Shown one piece after another: positions 11,686-21,898 of a stretch of DNA of 64,000 nt (position 1 is the stretch's first letter; each line of letters starts with the position of its first letter). This DNA is from Massarina eburnea CBS 473.64. Its lineage: Eukaryota; Ascomycota; Dothideomycetes; Pleosporales; Massarinaceae. The DNA lies in assembly GCA_010093635.1 (NCBI GenBank), contig MU006786.1, positions 1,261,916 to 1,325,915 on the forward strand. Direction: 5' to 3'. The position numbers and the translations under genes are program-made. The notes below the pieces were generated by a model that saw nothing but the letters and a program-made list of their open reading frames with translations, was not told the DNA's origin and did no database searches.

Positions 11686-13310
11686 GGCAACGGAATATGT
11701 GTTTGGTGATGATAGAAGGGTGATATAGATGAATATTTTCCGTCTTATATGGAGGCTTTTTGAGGGGCTAAATGAAATCTCTTGAGCAGGAACTCCTTTC
11801 CCGAACAAGATACGTTCTCGGGCAAAGAGATCCTAAATGTCGGGGTTTGGAAATAGGTTTTGGACGATGAGTGTTCCGGTGCGGGGGTGGTTTCTCAGCC
11901 ATTACTTATACTTTGCTATCAAATGAAACAGCAGCGCTATGGCACGCTCTCCTAACTAGTGATAGATATCGTTGGCTAAAAGAAGGCATCCAGCGCACTA
12001 GCGCCGGCATCGAATCGTTTTGGCATTACAACAGCTCAGCCTCAGTATCCCATCTCCACACTAGGGACCAATCGACTTATGGCTTGACGGATCGTGGAGC
12101 GGCCGCTGCGGCATGAAGTAGGGCTTTGCGGTCAAGTCTCCAGGGCAACAACAAGCGAGCAGTGAAGAGGAAAATTGAAAAAAGTCTTGAATCGAAAGAG
12201 GGAAGGATGGTGATCCTGAAAAATGATACCTTAGTAGCCTGGATGAGGCGATGGCACATACCGTATAGCAACTCGGATACTTCATACCAAGCTAACAATC
12301 CCTCCCTACGCAGAAAGTGCATCATGGAATTGGGCAGCTAGCCACGACAACACAGCGTGGAAGCCTTTTCGCTTCAGCGTATCCTTTCACCCTTTCTAGC
12401 GTCTGAGACTGTTCGAGCTAGTGTTACTAACTTTCAGCTGCATCTCAGCTGCATCGTGAAGAACTGGAATAAAAAAAGCTCGCGGGGTACACATTGCCAT
12501 CGGCATCATTCTTTTCCGCACGTCTCAGCTGTCTTACAAGCGAGCGTAGAGATGAGATAGAGTGATGAATGGTGTATGTGTATGCGGGATGGGGATGTGG
12601 ATCGTTGGATTTGGCGCGTCTAAACTTGGGGAGCTTCGCCACTACGCGCTAAACATTGTGGATTGGGGTGAAGCGAATGGTGCGAGGAGGCTATTTTTGG
12701 CGAGAGAGACGTATTCTTGTGAGTGGTGGAAGAAGCTATGGGGGCCGTTGTTGAAGCTCGGAGAATGATGACGTGGTATATGGTTCGTGAGTCGTTGGAG
12801 GCCTTGTTGGGGGCGAACAAGGCGCCAACTCAAGGTGGAGAGAGGTAAGGACAATAAGGGGAAAGATCTCACACAACAAGATGCTTCTTTTGCAGGCCCA
12901 AAGGCCGCGCGTCTCGTTGGTGGTGCCATCTAGGTACTGTGGTATTGAGGCGTGAGGTTGTCACTGTTCCCCGCTTGCGCCCTTGCACGTTTCTATTTAT
13001 GGAACCAACACTTCAACATCAGACTATGATTGGGAAGGAAGTTTACGAGTCTAGTTGTCTGACCACTAAACTGATCTTTTTCGTATCGTAATTAAAAAAG
13101 TACAGATTTTTTTATTTTATTTTGTGGGTGAGGGCGTTCGGACTTAAAATCCATTTCGGACTAGATTGAGCATAGTAAATCCTACCATCACCTTCGTTAT
13201 AAGATTCTGCTTGACAATATCAAACTGGAAGAGTCTACTTATTTACGAGATGAACCTGCATTCTCGCATTCAGTATTCAGAAAGTTCAACCGGCATACCG
13301 TGTAATACAC
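11686..13310. other. Intergenic region, no supported gene
   Basis: About 1.6 kb between two minus-strand genes. It carries the promoter of the small membrane protein on the left and the 3' flank of the kinase-like gene on the right. Only short overlapping frames on opposite strands were seen; none has recognisable motifs. Confidence 0.45.
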
Positions 13311-14843
13311 CTAACTATTCCATAGAATATCCCTCAAGTGACTCTCTTCACCATCTTCCACGCGATCCAACCACCACTCAACAGAGCTCCAACTTAGCCA
13401 CTCTCCCACCGCAGATTCGAAATCTGCCTTTAGACCGCTTGCACTCTCTCTATGCACCTCTACCCATTCCGGACACTCCTTCTCCATCTCATCTAAAAAG
13501 AACCCTCGCAGCTGGGTCTTCTCCCATTCCTCCAGATCATACCAATAGCCCTCATTAATACCTCCAGTTCCGTCTTCATTGACTTGTTTATACCAGTCGG
13601 TTTGAGGGTCAGGCTTCTCGTTCCTTGTGCGCGAGAGCAGAAATCTAGGGATCTGGCAGGCGAACCAGAGAGGTACAGTGTGGATGCACTCCCAATCTAT
13701 TATACCGGCAACCTCGTGTGTATTGGGGTCAAGGAGAATATTTCCTGCGTTGAGGTCCGTGTGGTGCAACACGAATTCTTCTCCCCCGTTCTCGGCGGCA
13801 GGGAAGATGGTTGGAAGGAGTGCTATCAGGCGTTCCGTGTTTGACTTATTCCCGTTTGCACCCGCGATGTCGTGTTCGTTAGGCAGCCCATCGGAGTCAG
13901 AGTCGGATTCAGATTCAGAGTCGGATAAAGAATCAGAATCATAATCAGATTCAGAATCATAGTCAGAGCCAGAATCAGAAGCATAGTCAGAGCAAGAGCA
14001 AGAGGAAGAGCGAGAGGAAGAGCCAGAGGAAGAGGAAGAGCCAGAGCCAGAATCTGAGTCAGATTCAGAGTCAGGTTCAGAATCCCCTACTGAAGAAGGT
14101 GACCAATTTTCGAGCTTGGCAACAGCTTCGTCCGCATCTTGGAGTTCGAGCTGTAGACGAGCAGACATCCACTCTCGGCTTGAAGAGAAGGTACCTCGTT
14201 CGACGCTGTACTGGAGACGGTTGTTCTTGAAGAAAGGGATGGATACGATGTCGCTAACTCCATATTTATGGCCTTCAATCGAGACACTCACATGCTTCTC
14301 TTGAGTAGCGATCGTGGCTAGGTCTTTGTCAGTGTACATGCTACCTATCTTTCTAAACCGCCCCTTGAAGAGCTGTGCCATATACGAAACTATGTTTCGC
14401 ACAAGTGCCTCCTTCTCTTGCCAACGCATATTGCGCCATACATCCTCCGTGACCGCTACACCTTTCACTCGCTCCATGATCATCCACTCGAAGCCCAACT
14501 CATTGTCGTTGGTGGCTTGCCATGATATGGTTTTCGGTACCGGGATCTTTGTGTTCTCAAGGACATATTGAGTGGTCGCATGCTCACTCATAGTCTTCAA
14601 TCGAGGTTGCACGGACAAGCTAACACGCATGACGTACCTCTCTTCATGGCCGGCGTACCGAATTGTGTAAACTTTGTTGAAAGAGCCTTGGGCTAGAAAT
14701 TCGACAGTGCACAGTTTGTCTTCGGGTATCGCGAGCTCGCGGCGTACGATCTTGGTGATGATCTCGACGTTAGGCTCAACTATCCATTTCGTCGTGAGGC
14801 CTAGAAAACCTTCTGTCCATACCAGTCCTGTCTGCGAATCCAT
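13311..14843 (-). CDS. APH/ChoK-fold phosphotransferase with acidic Ser/Asp insert
   Basis: Single exon, 510 residues, ATG at 14843 with A at -3. Residues ~45-130 form the N-lobe (LAQGSFNKVYTIRY nucleotide loop, then YVMRVSL with no clear canonical lysine). After ~330 comes the catalytic loop HHTDLNAGNILLD (the Brenner HxDxxxxN) and IIDWEC, the metal-binding aspartate. This family (PF01636) phosphorylates small molecules; in fungi it is expanded and mostly uncharacterised. Unusually, residues ~253-320 are an almost pure Ser/Asp/Glu repeat placed between the lobes, encoded by degenerate hexanucleotide repeats at ~13,886-14,080. The insert looks like a surface loop. Substrate is unknown. Confidence 0.85.
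   Translation of the reverse strand: MDSQTGLVWTEGFLGLTTKWIVEPNVEIITKIVRRELAIPEDKLCTVEFLAQGSFNKVYTIRYAGHEERYVMRVSLSVQPRLKTMSEHATTQYVLENTKIPVPKTISWQATNDNELGFEWMIMERVKGVAVTEDVWRNMRWQEKEALVRNIVSYMAQLFKGRFRKIGSMYTDKDLATIATQEKHVSVSIEGHKYGVSDIVSIPFFKNNRLQYSVERGTFSSSREWMSARLQLELQDADEAVAKLENWSPSSVGDSEPDSESDSDSGSGSSSSSGSSSRSSSCSCSDYASDSGSDYDSESDYDSDSLSDSESESDSDSDGLPNEHDIAGANGNKSNTERLIALLPTIFPAAENGGEEFVLHHTDLNAGNILLDPNTHEVAGIIDWECIHTVPLWFACQIPRFLLSRTRNEKPDPQTDWYKQVNEDGTGGINEGYWYDLEEWEKTQLRGFFLDEMEKECPEWVEVHRESASGLKADFESAVGEWLSWSSVEWWLDRVEDGEESHLRDILWNS
13886..14085 (-). repeat. In-frame minisatellite coding Ser/Asp/Glu tract
   Basis: Degenerate GATTCAGAATCA-type units (read on plus strand as GAGTCAGATTC-type) repeat through ~200 bp. 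All changes keep the frame, so length variation between strains would change only the size of the acidic loop. Confidence 0.85.
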
Positions 14844-15324
14844 GATAGGCGCGTTAAAAGTAGGCCTTATTTCGAGTGCGGTGATGCAGAAGTCGATTCA
14901 CAGAAGTCGATTCGTAAAGAAGGAAGTTGCAACTCTATGGCTCATGTTATGCAGACCAAGTATTAGGGGAAAGGCAAATTTATATAGTAACTGATGCCCA
15001 GACGTTTACGTTGTGTAGTTCTGTTTTTATAACTTAACAATGTTATAGTAAAGACACCTATAATTGTAACTATACAGCGTTATCTCTATATTTAAAAGGG
15101 CCCATGTCTTTGACGTTCCATGCCAAATGATGGAATTCTTGATAGGGTGAAGCACGTCAAGAAATTCAATGTTTCCTTCACAGTATATAATACTTCAATA
15201 GAACTCGCTAGAGCCATCGCAACTCAACCATGGACTCTATTCACCACACTCACATATCTTCTATATATAATGGGGTATCGCAGATTATACCCACACACTA
15301 ATAGACCAAGCAACGGATTCCAAA
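14844..15324. promoter_or_regulatory. AT-rich divergent promoter region
   Basis: 481 bp between two divergent starts. The stretch ~14,980-15,110 is strongly AT-rich. A TATA-like run (tatatataat) sits near 15,262-15,271, about 55 bp before the plus-strand ATG at 15325. Promoter role is inferred from position. Confidence 0.4.
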
Positions 15325-15741
15325 ATGGCCCCTAATATCCGTAAACTGGTCAGGGACTGGATCGATGAGATTCCAGACGCGAAGCTTGAGGGTGGCATAA
15401 GCCGCACAGTCTATTTCGACCGTAACCTGCGGCTAGATCTCCAGGGTATAACTACCCACCACCCCAGGAGATATAATCTCCAGGTGCAGGTCAACAGTGG
15501 TTGTACGATTACCAATCTTGCTCGCGTCGCACCAAGGACCATGGCATGTGCATTGGTGCCGGTCGACGAGGACTGGAGTGCAAAGAGGATCAAGAATGCG
15601 TTGAAAAAGTCGATCACGGGCTTCCCTATCAAGCATATGCCACCGGGAGATGGAGCGGAGTCCGGCAGCTGTGTGCAGCGACATAACAAGCGTAGTCGAC
15701 ATAAACGCCGTAGCCATAACGGCCGTAAGCATCATCGTTGA
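15325..15741 (+). CDS. Orphan small basic protein, unknown function
   Basis: 138 residues in one exon, ATG in a good context (CCAAAATGGC) with a TATA-like element upstream. The N-terminal ~110 residues look folded (mixed hydrophobic pattern, WIDEIPDAKLEGG, LRLDLQG, NLQVQVNSG). The last ~25 residues are extremely basic (RHNKRSRHKRRSHNGRKHHR) and lie partly in the first copy of an 86-bp tandem duplication, so the tail may be a recent addition. No signal peptide or transmembrane helix. I do not recognise the family. AT-rich flanks on both sides suggest a fast-evolving pocket. Confidence 0.5.
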   Translation: MAPNIRKLVRDWIDEIPDAKLEGGISRTVYFDRNLRLDLQGITTHHPRRYNLQVQVNSGCTITNLARVAPRTMACALVPVDEDWSAKRIKNALKKSITGFPIKHMPPGDGAESGSCVQRHNKRSRHKRRSHNGRKHHR

Positions 15742-15867
15742 CGACCCTCAGAGACACGAAATACACTTTCCAAACCCAGCGTCGACATCAACACCGTAGC
15801 TATAACGGCCGTAAGCACTATTGTTGACGACCCTTAGAGGCACAAAATACACTTCCCAAAATCCAGC
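15695..15867 (+). repeat. 86/87-bp tandem duplication with transition differences
   Basis: Copy 1 is 15695-15780 and copy 2 is 15781-15867. Both begin GTCGACAT and end CCAGC. Most differences between them are transitions (C/T and A/G). Copy 1 encodes the basic C-terminus and stop of the orphan protein; copy 2 lies just beyond the stop. Confidence 0.85.
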
Positions 15868-16034
15868 GTTCTATTACTACGGCGATGTAACCAACTAGAC
15901 ATTTAAAATTACATTATATATAGGAAAAGAACAACCGTCTATAACCGTCTAGTCTAAAGATCTGATAACAAGACTTCGCACGCGGACTCACGAAAAATGG
16001 GCCTCTTCGTATATAACTATATAATCGCTGAATC

Positions 16035-17196
16035 TCATATCGAGTTGGGCCTATATTCCTCCATACCCTTCGTCTTCCCCCAATTCCACACGGTCCGCTC
16101 CCAGTCCGGCCCCAGAAACAGCCAGATCCAGCTAGTAAGCCACTGCCCCATCGTATCTTTCACGATATTATCTCTCGGTGCTCCGCCCATGGCACTCAGG
16201 CGCATAAGATCTCCCAGGAAGCTCGTTGCCGTGGAGTAATTGCCTGCTTCTAGGCCCTTGATTGCGCCGAGGGCGGCATCATGGGGCGACTGGTCGACAT
16301 CCGACTCTTCGATCTTCTTGGTGACTGCGGGCTTCGTGAGCTGTTCGTTTGCATGGCCGGGCGATAAGACGGTCGCAGGAAATACAGATTGAATCACAAC
16401 ATCGAAGGGGGCAGGCTGGTGCCCATTTTTGTTGTTTGTGCCGCGGCGCGCGCCGTTGTACAGATTGATTTCCATGCGCAGGCCGTCACAAAGCGACCGC
16501 ATGGCGGCCTTGGCCGGCGAATACGCGCTGTAGCCAGTGACGTTTGCGAAAGCGAGGATGGATGAAGTGAAGACGAGGTGACGTGGCGGCTCGGGTATGG
16601 AACCTTTCTTTTGCGGTTTGTACGGCGTCTCGGGGTACAGCCACGCTTTCATCGTGTGGTGTGCGAGGTACGTGGCTGCCCAGTAGTTCATGTCCATCTG
16701 TGACCGCAGTGTCTCTATCTTGCAGTCTAGGAACAGTCCCGGCGTCGAGCTCCCCGCATTTGCCCACACTACCTGGGGCACAACACCATCGTTCCAGGAT
16801 GTTGCTTCCTTGAGCAGGCGGGCATTTTCGCTCTCGATGGTTACATCGGCAGATATGACGTGGAAGCGCTGCGTGGCGGGGTCCTTTGCGGCGGCCTTGG
16901 TCTCTTCCATGGCCGATTGAAGTTTTCCCAGGTTGCGGGCGACGAGAATAACATTTGCGCCGCGTTGGGCGAGGAGTTTGGCGACCTCTATGCCCATGCC
17001 CTGCGACGCGCCGGTGAGGAGGACAGTCTGTGCACGTGGTTAGCATGTCCCTCTGCTCGACCAATTCCGGGGAACCTCGTACCAGCCCATCCACCGGGAA
17101 TTTGTTGCCCCACGAAAGGAAACCCATCACGTCCAAGCTAAAGTAAGCAACGAGTATGAGAAAAAGACCAGCAATTGCTATTGGCCACGAGTCCAT
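16035..17196 (-). CDS. TSC10: 3-ketodihydrosphingosine reductase (Tsc10/KDSR)
   Basis: Exons 17196-17083 and 17027-16035 give 368 residues. The N-terminus has one hydrophobic membrane anchor (residues ~5-25). The second exon opens the Rossmann fold directly with TVLLTGASQGMGIE (the TGxxxGxG cofactor motif), followed by WANAGSS, FTSSILAF (catalytic Ser) and YSPAK (catalytic YxxxK). A C-terminal hydrophobic WLTSWIWLFLG segment is a second membrane contact. The enzyme reduces 3-ketodihydrosphingosine to dihydrosphingosine with NADPH on the ER, the second step of sphingolipid synthesis. Divergent from the Sas10 gene across 272 bp. Confidence 0.92.
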
Positions 17197-17468
17197 CACA
17201 AAGGAGCAAGAAGCAATAGTGAAGAAAGGTGTGAGTTTATTTAAAGGATTATTGGAAAGGAGAGGCCGATTCAGCGTACCTGTTCGCATCAAATCCCAAG
17301 TAGGATAGTGTCGTCGTCAGATATCGAGAGACTGAGTCGCTGGGCTTAGTCAGCCCCGCTAAACGTTAGCGCCGGAGGTGCACTGACTCCCCGCCGCGCC
17401 AAGATTTCGGCTCAAAAATTTGGAGATGCAAAGTATCTGCCTGCCAACTTACACCGTCTACGCCCACC
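17197..17468. promoter_or_regulatory. Shared divergent promoter of TSC10 and SAS10/UTP3
   Basis: A 272-bp interval separates two start codons pointing away from each other. It must contain both core promoters. No single consensus site was identified with confidence. Confidence 0.6.
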
Positions 17469-19451
17469 ATGGCTAAGAAAAGGAAATCCAGCGGCCGTTA
17501 TGGCGAGCCAAAGCCGGCAAAGGATGATTCCAAGCTTGCGATCGGCACCTTCGAAGACGTTGCCGACTCCGAAGATGAGTTTCTCATCAACCGCGACAAG
17601 ATACTGCTCGACGAAGGGCCGGCGGCGAAGAAATTGAGGAAGTGGAAGGAAGAGGGTACGTCATGGGTCACCTCGCGATGCAGGAGTCATTCTAAATTAA
17701 TTGATGCAGATCAGTTTCTCGAACAGTCCGACGAAGAGGTACTGGACTACTCAGATGGCGAGGAAGACGACGACGAAGAAGTGGCCGATGAAGACAAGCG
17801 CAAGCAGAATGTAGACGATGACGAGGACGAGGATGAGGAGGGATGGGGGCCGTCGAAGAAGGACTACTACGACGCGGACGACATCGAGACGGAGCAGGAT
17901 GCGCTGGACGAAGAGGCCGAAGCTCGGCGCCTTCAGAAAAAGCAGCTGCAGGCTATGACCGAGGCAGATTTCGGCTTCGACGAGGACGAGTGGCTAGGAC
18001 AGGACGGCGGAAAGGGCACAGATTCTGGCCCGGTGACCGAAGTGTTGCCTCAGCTGCAGATCTCAGACGACATGGGCGAGGCGGAGAAATTTAAGATACT
18101 CCGAACGCGATACCCCGAATTCGAGCACATATCAAACGAGTTCCTCCGACTGCAGCCTCTCCACGACGAATTAGCTTCCGCCGCCAATGCCGCCGAACGA
18201 CTCATTAAATCCCGAGCTGCCAAGTCAGGGGAGACGAATGGAGAAGCGCTACCTACGCCAATGGCCGTAACCAAGTATCGCGCCTGCGCAGCCTATCTCG
18301 CAGCCATGTCCATGTACTTTGCAATTCTGGGCTCAACCGCGAACGACGACGGTTCCCCGGTCATAGCCATGGATCCCGCTGAGCTGCACGACCATCCGGT
18401 AATGGAAAGCCTACTCAAGTGCCAGCAGCTGTGGACCAAGGTGGAGAGCCTGCCGGTAGCAGACCCCATGGTTGAAGCATCCAACGGGGATGATCTCTCA
18501 GTCATCGAGGAAAATCATGTAGACTCAGACGCGTCGGATGATGCAGCTGCTCTCAAGACCAAGGACAAGAAGCCTAGGAAGAGCAAGAAGCAGCGCGCAG
18601 CCGAAATCGCACAGGCCAAATCCGACGCGCGTCGCGCCGAGAAGCTGCGCAAGACCGAGGAAGAACTTGCTTCTCTATCCACTCTTACTGACAAGAAGGC
18701 GCAAAAGGCAATTAAGAAGAAGGTCGATCAATCCAAGATCAACCTCCTCAACCCCGACGATTCCGACTTTGGCGAAGAGACCGAACTCACTGCGCACGAA
18801 ATCGCCGAGAAAGCGCGAAAGAAGAAGTCCCTACGCTTCTACACGTCGCAAATCACCCAAAAGGCCAACAAGCGCGATGCTGCCGGCAAAGATCAGGGAG
18901 GCGATGCCGATGTACCTCACCGCGAGCGCCTAAAGGACCGACAAGCACGCCTCCAAGTCCAAGCCGAAAAGAAGGGACAGAGTGTGGAAAAGGGCCCGGG
19001 AGTCCCACTTGGTGGAGGAGGCGACAGCTCCGACGACAATGACGACAATGATGCCCAACCTAACCCGAACGACTTCGAGGATGCAGAAGGCTACTACGAC
19101 ATGGTTGCCGCACGCAGCGACGCAAAGAAGCAGTCCAAGCTCGACAAGGCAGCGGCCTACGCGCTCGCCGCAAAGGAAGGCGGTGTTGTGATACCTGAAG
19201 AAACGATTGGCGAAGATGGTCGTCGACAGATTACCTACGCCATCGAGAAGAACAAGGGACTCACGCCTCATCGCAAGAAGAGCGTGAGGAACCCTAGGGT
19301 GAAGAAGAAGTTGGCGTTCGAGGCCAAGAAGAAGAAGTTGAAGAGCATGAAACCCGTTTTCGACGCTGGAAAGAAAGCAAGTGGAGCAGCGAACTACGGA
19401 GGTGAACTGACGGGTATCAAGAAGGGACTGGTCCGGGCGAGGAAGCTGTAA
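17469..19451 (+). CDS. SAS10: Sas10/Utp3 small-subunit processome protein
   Basis: Exons 17469-17655 and 17710-19451 give 642 residues. The 54-nt intron (donor GTACGT, acceptor GATGCAG) has no stop and is a multiple of three, so retention would insert 18 residues in frame. The protein is very acidic (DEEVADED, DDDEDEDEE) then alternates with Lys-rich stretches. Residues ~210-300 match the Sas10/Utp3/C1D domain, and the C-terminus (EKNKGLTPHRKK, VRNPRVKKK, ANYGGELTGIKKGLVRARKL in part) is the diagnostic Sas10 C-terminal domain. It acts in the nucleolar U3 snoRNP processome for 18S rRNA maturation. Confidence 0.93.
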   Translation: MAKKRKSSGRYGEPKPAKDDSKLAIGTFEDVADSEDEFLINRDKILLDEGPAAKKLRKWKEEGTSWVTSRCRSHSKLIDADQFLEQSDEEVLDYSDGEEDDDEEVADEDKRKQNVDDDEDEDEEGWGPSKKDYYDADDIETEQDALDEEAEARRLQKKQLQAMTEADFGFDEDEWLGQDGGKGTDSGPVTEVLPQLQISDDMGEAEKFKILRTRYPEFEHISNEFLRLQPLHDELASAANAAERLIKSRAAKSGETNGEALPTPMAVTKYRACAAYLAAMSMYFAILGSTANDDGSPVIAMDPAELHDHPVMESLLKCQQLWTKVESLPVADPMVEASNGDDLSVIEENHVDSDASDDAAALKTKDKKPRKSKKQRAAEIAQAKSDARRAEKLRKTEEELASLSTLTDKKAQKAIKKKVDQSKINLLNPDDSDFGEETELTAHEIAEKARKKKSLRFYTSQITQKANKRDAAGKDQGGDADVPHRERLKDRQARLQVQAEKKGQSVEKGPGVPLGGGGDSSDDNDDNDAQPNPNDFEDAEGYYDMVAARSDAKKQSKLDKAAAYALAAKEGGVVIPEETIGEDGRRQITYAIEKNKGLTPHRKKSVRNPRVKKKLAFEAKKKKLKSMKPVFDAGKKASGAANYGGELTGIKKGLVRARKL

Positions 19452-20146
19452 ATGATTGGGATGGGACGGCCGGTGTGCTGGTGATATCAGATAAGGAAGT
19501 TTTTTGCTTGACAAAGGGAGTGCATTGCATGGAATGGTATGCAACACGATGACGGATACACCGCTCTCAGTCTCTTTTTGAAGGAGGCTACAGACGTGTT
19601 AGGCTGGGATGCATACTCGGCAGCGAACGGCCCAATAGATTGATACCAATTCATTGCACGCCCTGCAGGTCCGCGCGAACCAAAGTATATTTCCCCCGTC
19701 ACTCCCAGTTGGCACAAGCAAGAGTTCTATTCTACTTCACTCGATAGTGCTCGCTAGACTTTCTGGTATCAAACTCGACGAACTTCGCCATGGTCCATAA
19801 CATGCAGCATGCCAGAAAGTCAATCGCTTAGCCCAAACGCACCGTGACGAACCCAAATGCCTAGTCTCCTGATCTTCTCCCTACCTCGTCACAAGATCGT
19901 CCACGTCGCGCGCCGCCCAATACCCAGGGCGACCAATCACCCCACGCGCCGCATTCCCCCGCTAACCCCAACAAGACGCCTCACGTGGCTTACTCACAGC
20001 GTACCAGTTCGTATTATTGTTCCCCAGACACACGAACCGAAGCTGGGCTGAGCTCAGCAAAAGGGTGAAGAAATGCCGACGGGACGAACAAGAGGGAGAG
20101 AGTCTCGCGTGTTTGCACTAATGCTATGAACCGCGTTGGGTGGCTT

Positions 20147-20190
<44 letters not shown>

Positions 20191-20542
20191 TTTGATAGTA
20201 CAACGTTACCAGCGGTGGTACCTACGCGGGAGTTGGCCCTTCCGACGTCATTCGTGCCAATTATACATTTCATTCTCCACGTACCCAACCCCGACACGCG
20301 ACCCATCGACGATTCACACAAACGGCCTCTCCCTGCCGTTTCCGCGCAGATCGACGAACGACGTAAGGCCACACACACACATCTACACCCACACGCAAGA
20401 CAGACATAGACACCCACCCACACATCGCACATAATCCTTCCAACCCAACGAGCAGCAAAACTTCCTTCTTCCGGGGTCAATTGAGGTTCCCCTACACATC
20501 ATCGCCCTTCTGCACCAAGCTTACACAAGCTCCGCCACGTGA
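19452..20542. other. Intergenic region with (AG)n repeat
   Basis: 3' flank of SAS10 and promoter plus leader of the next gene. Contains an (AG)n tract at 20153-20188 and pyrimidine/ACAC-rich sequence to the right. No gene supported. Confidence 0.5.
20153..20188. repeat. (AG)n microsatellite
   Basis: About 18 uninterrupted AG units; likely polymorphic between isolates. Confidence 0.95.
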
Positions 20543-21578
20543 ATGCAAGCCCTACACACCCACCAGCAGCAAAGCACATCGAGTATGAACATTGGCGCAA
20601 TGCTGCACCTACCACCGGATATGTGGGACGGTGTTCTGTCAACAGAGAATTTACACATCCTCTCAGCTACCCTGACGCTCCTCCTCCCCGTCCTAGCGTT
20701 CCTGTATATTCACCATGACTATAGTGAGTCCACATTCCCCTTCGTCTTCCCTATACGCCCCTCTCTACCCTACTCCATTCCCGTCTCTCCTCCCAACCCC
20801 ACCCATCGTACCACCCCCCTCTAACACCACCCTAGAAGCCTTCCTTTCGCTCGGCCCCGGCGGCACCCCCGCAACCCCCCTCGGCTACTCAAAGCTCAAA
20901 CTCCTCTCCCTCTTCACACTCCGAGACCCACTCCGCCCACTCCCCATCCCCCCACACTTCCGCCCACAAAACGGCTACCTAACACCCAGTTCGCTCCCCA
21001 CGCGCCCGGGGTCGCGGCCCAGCGTGCGAGGCATCGCGCCACAGCGGCAACAAACGCAGCGCTCGTCCGGCGACATGTACAAGAGCCTGGTAGCCGCGAC
21101 GAGGAAACTGATCAGCGAGCCGGCGAACTGTTTGGTGGAACAGACAAGCTGCTTCGAGAAGCATAGTTCGGGAATCTTTGCTTCGACGCCGATTACGCGG
21201 ACGTGTGGCGGAGAGGTGTGTCATGCGCATCCCTCCGACGGGTCAATGCACACTACATTGCATCCTGCTGACGCGAATATCGTGATCGAGAACGGGTGGG
21301 GAGAACGGCATCCCCTGGCGAGAGGAGGGTGGTGTAGGCGATTCGTGCCTCGGGAATTCATGCTGATCTATGCGCCCAGAGACAAGGAGGAGGTAGAGGT
21401 TATAATGAAGATCGTTTCGGCGGCGGTGTGGTGGGTTGCTGGGATTGACGTGGAGAAGGAAGGTGGAGAGAGGAAGGATAATGAGGCAAGAGTCCAGGGT
21501 TTCTTGACGGATTGTCGGGTTTGTAGGGTGCATTCTTGTGGGAGCAACGGGATGGAGAAGATGACTGGTGATGCGTAA
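20543..21578 (+). CDS. Luciferase-domain (DUF5519-type) membrane-anchored protein
   Basis: Exons 20543-20723 and 20836-21578 give 307 residues; a second in-frame ATG at 20585 could be the true start. Exon 1 carries one transmembrane helix (HILSATLTLLLPVLAFLYI). After the 112-nt intron comes FLSLGPGGTPATPLGY, then GIAPQRQ, a CFEKHSSG block, EVCHAHPSDGSMH, LHPADANIVIENGWGERHPLA and FVPREFMLIYAPRD, the conserved blocks of fungal proteins annotated as luciferase domain-containing. Despite that name no light-producing activity is known for this group, and its role is unknown. A GTAAGT lies right at the stop codon, so a further 3' exon is possible but unsupported. Convergent with EMC5. Confidence 0.8.
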
Positions 21579-21898
21579 GTATATTTTGTCTGAGCAGGAG
21601 TGGGCAGAATGAAAAGAAGCGGATCTAAGGATTTTCGGAATGAGTGGCGGGTGATGTTCGAAATTGATATTTGTAAGGTCTGATGCGGCGTTGGGCGGGT
21701 TCACAACAGGGAACGGAGGTCCGGCGTTGAAGGTCAAATTTCCTCGTGGATAACATCTCCATACTGCTACTTTCTCCCTACCAAATCCCTGGGTATCTAA
21801 CCTATTTCCTATTAATAATGTCAGCGTTCTGCCACTTCCAACCCGACCACTAAATCGGAGTACTTACCATTTGAACCCCCCTTCTCCTCCAACCATGC
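21579..21898. other. Convergent 3' flank
   Basis: 320 bp between two convergent genes; nothing else seen. Confidence 0.5.
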
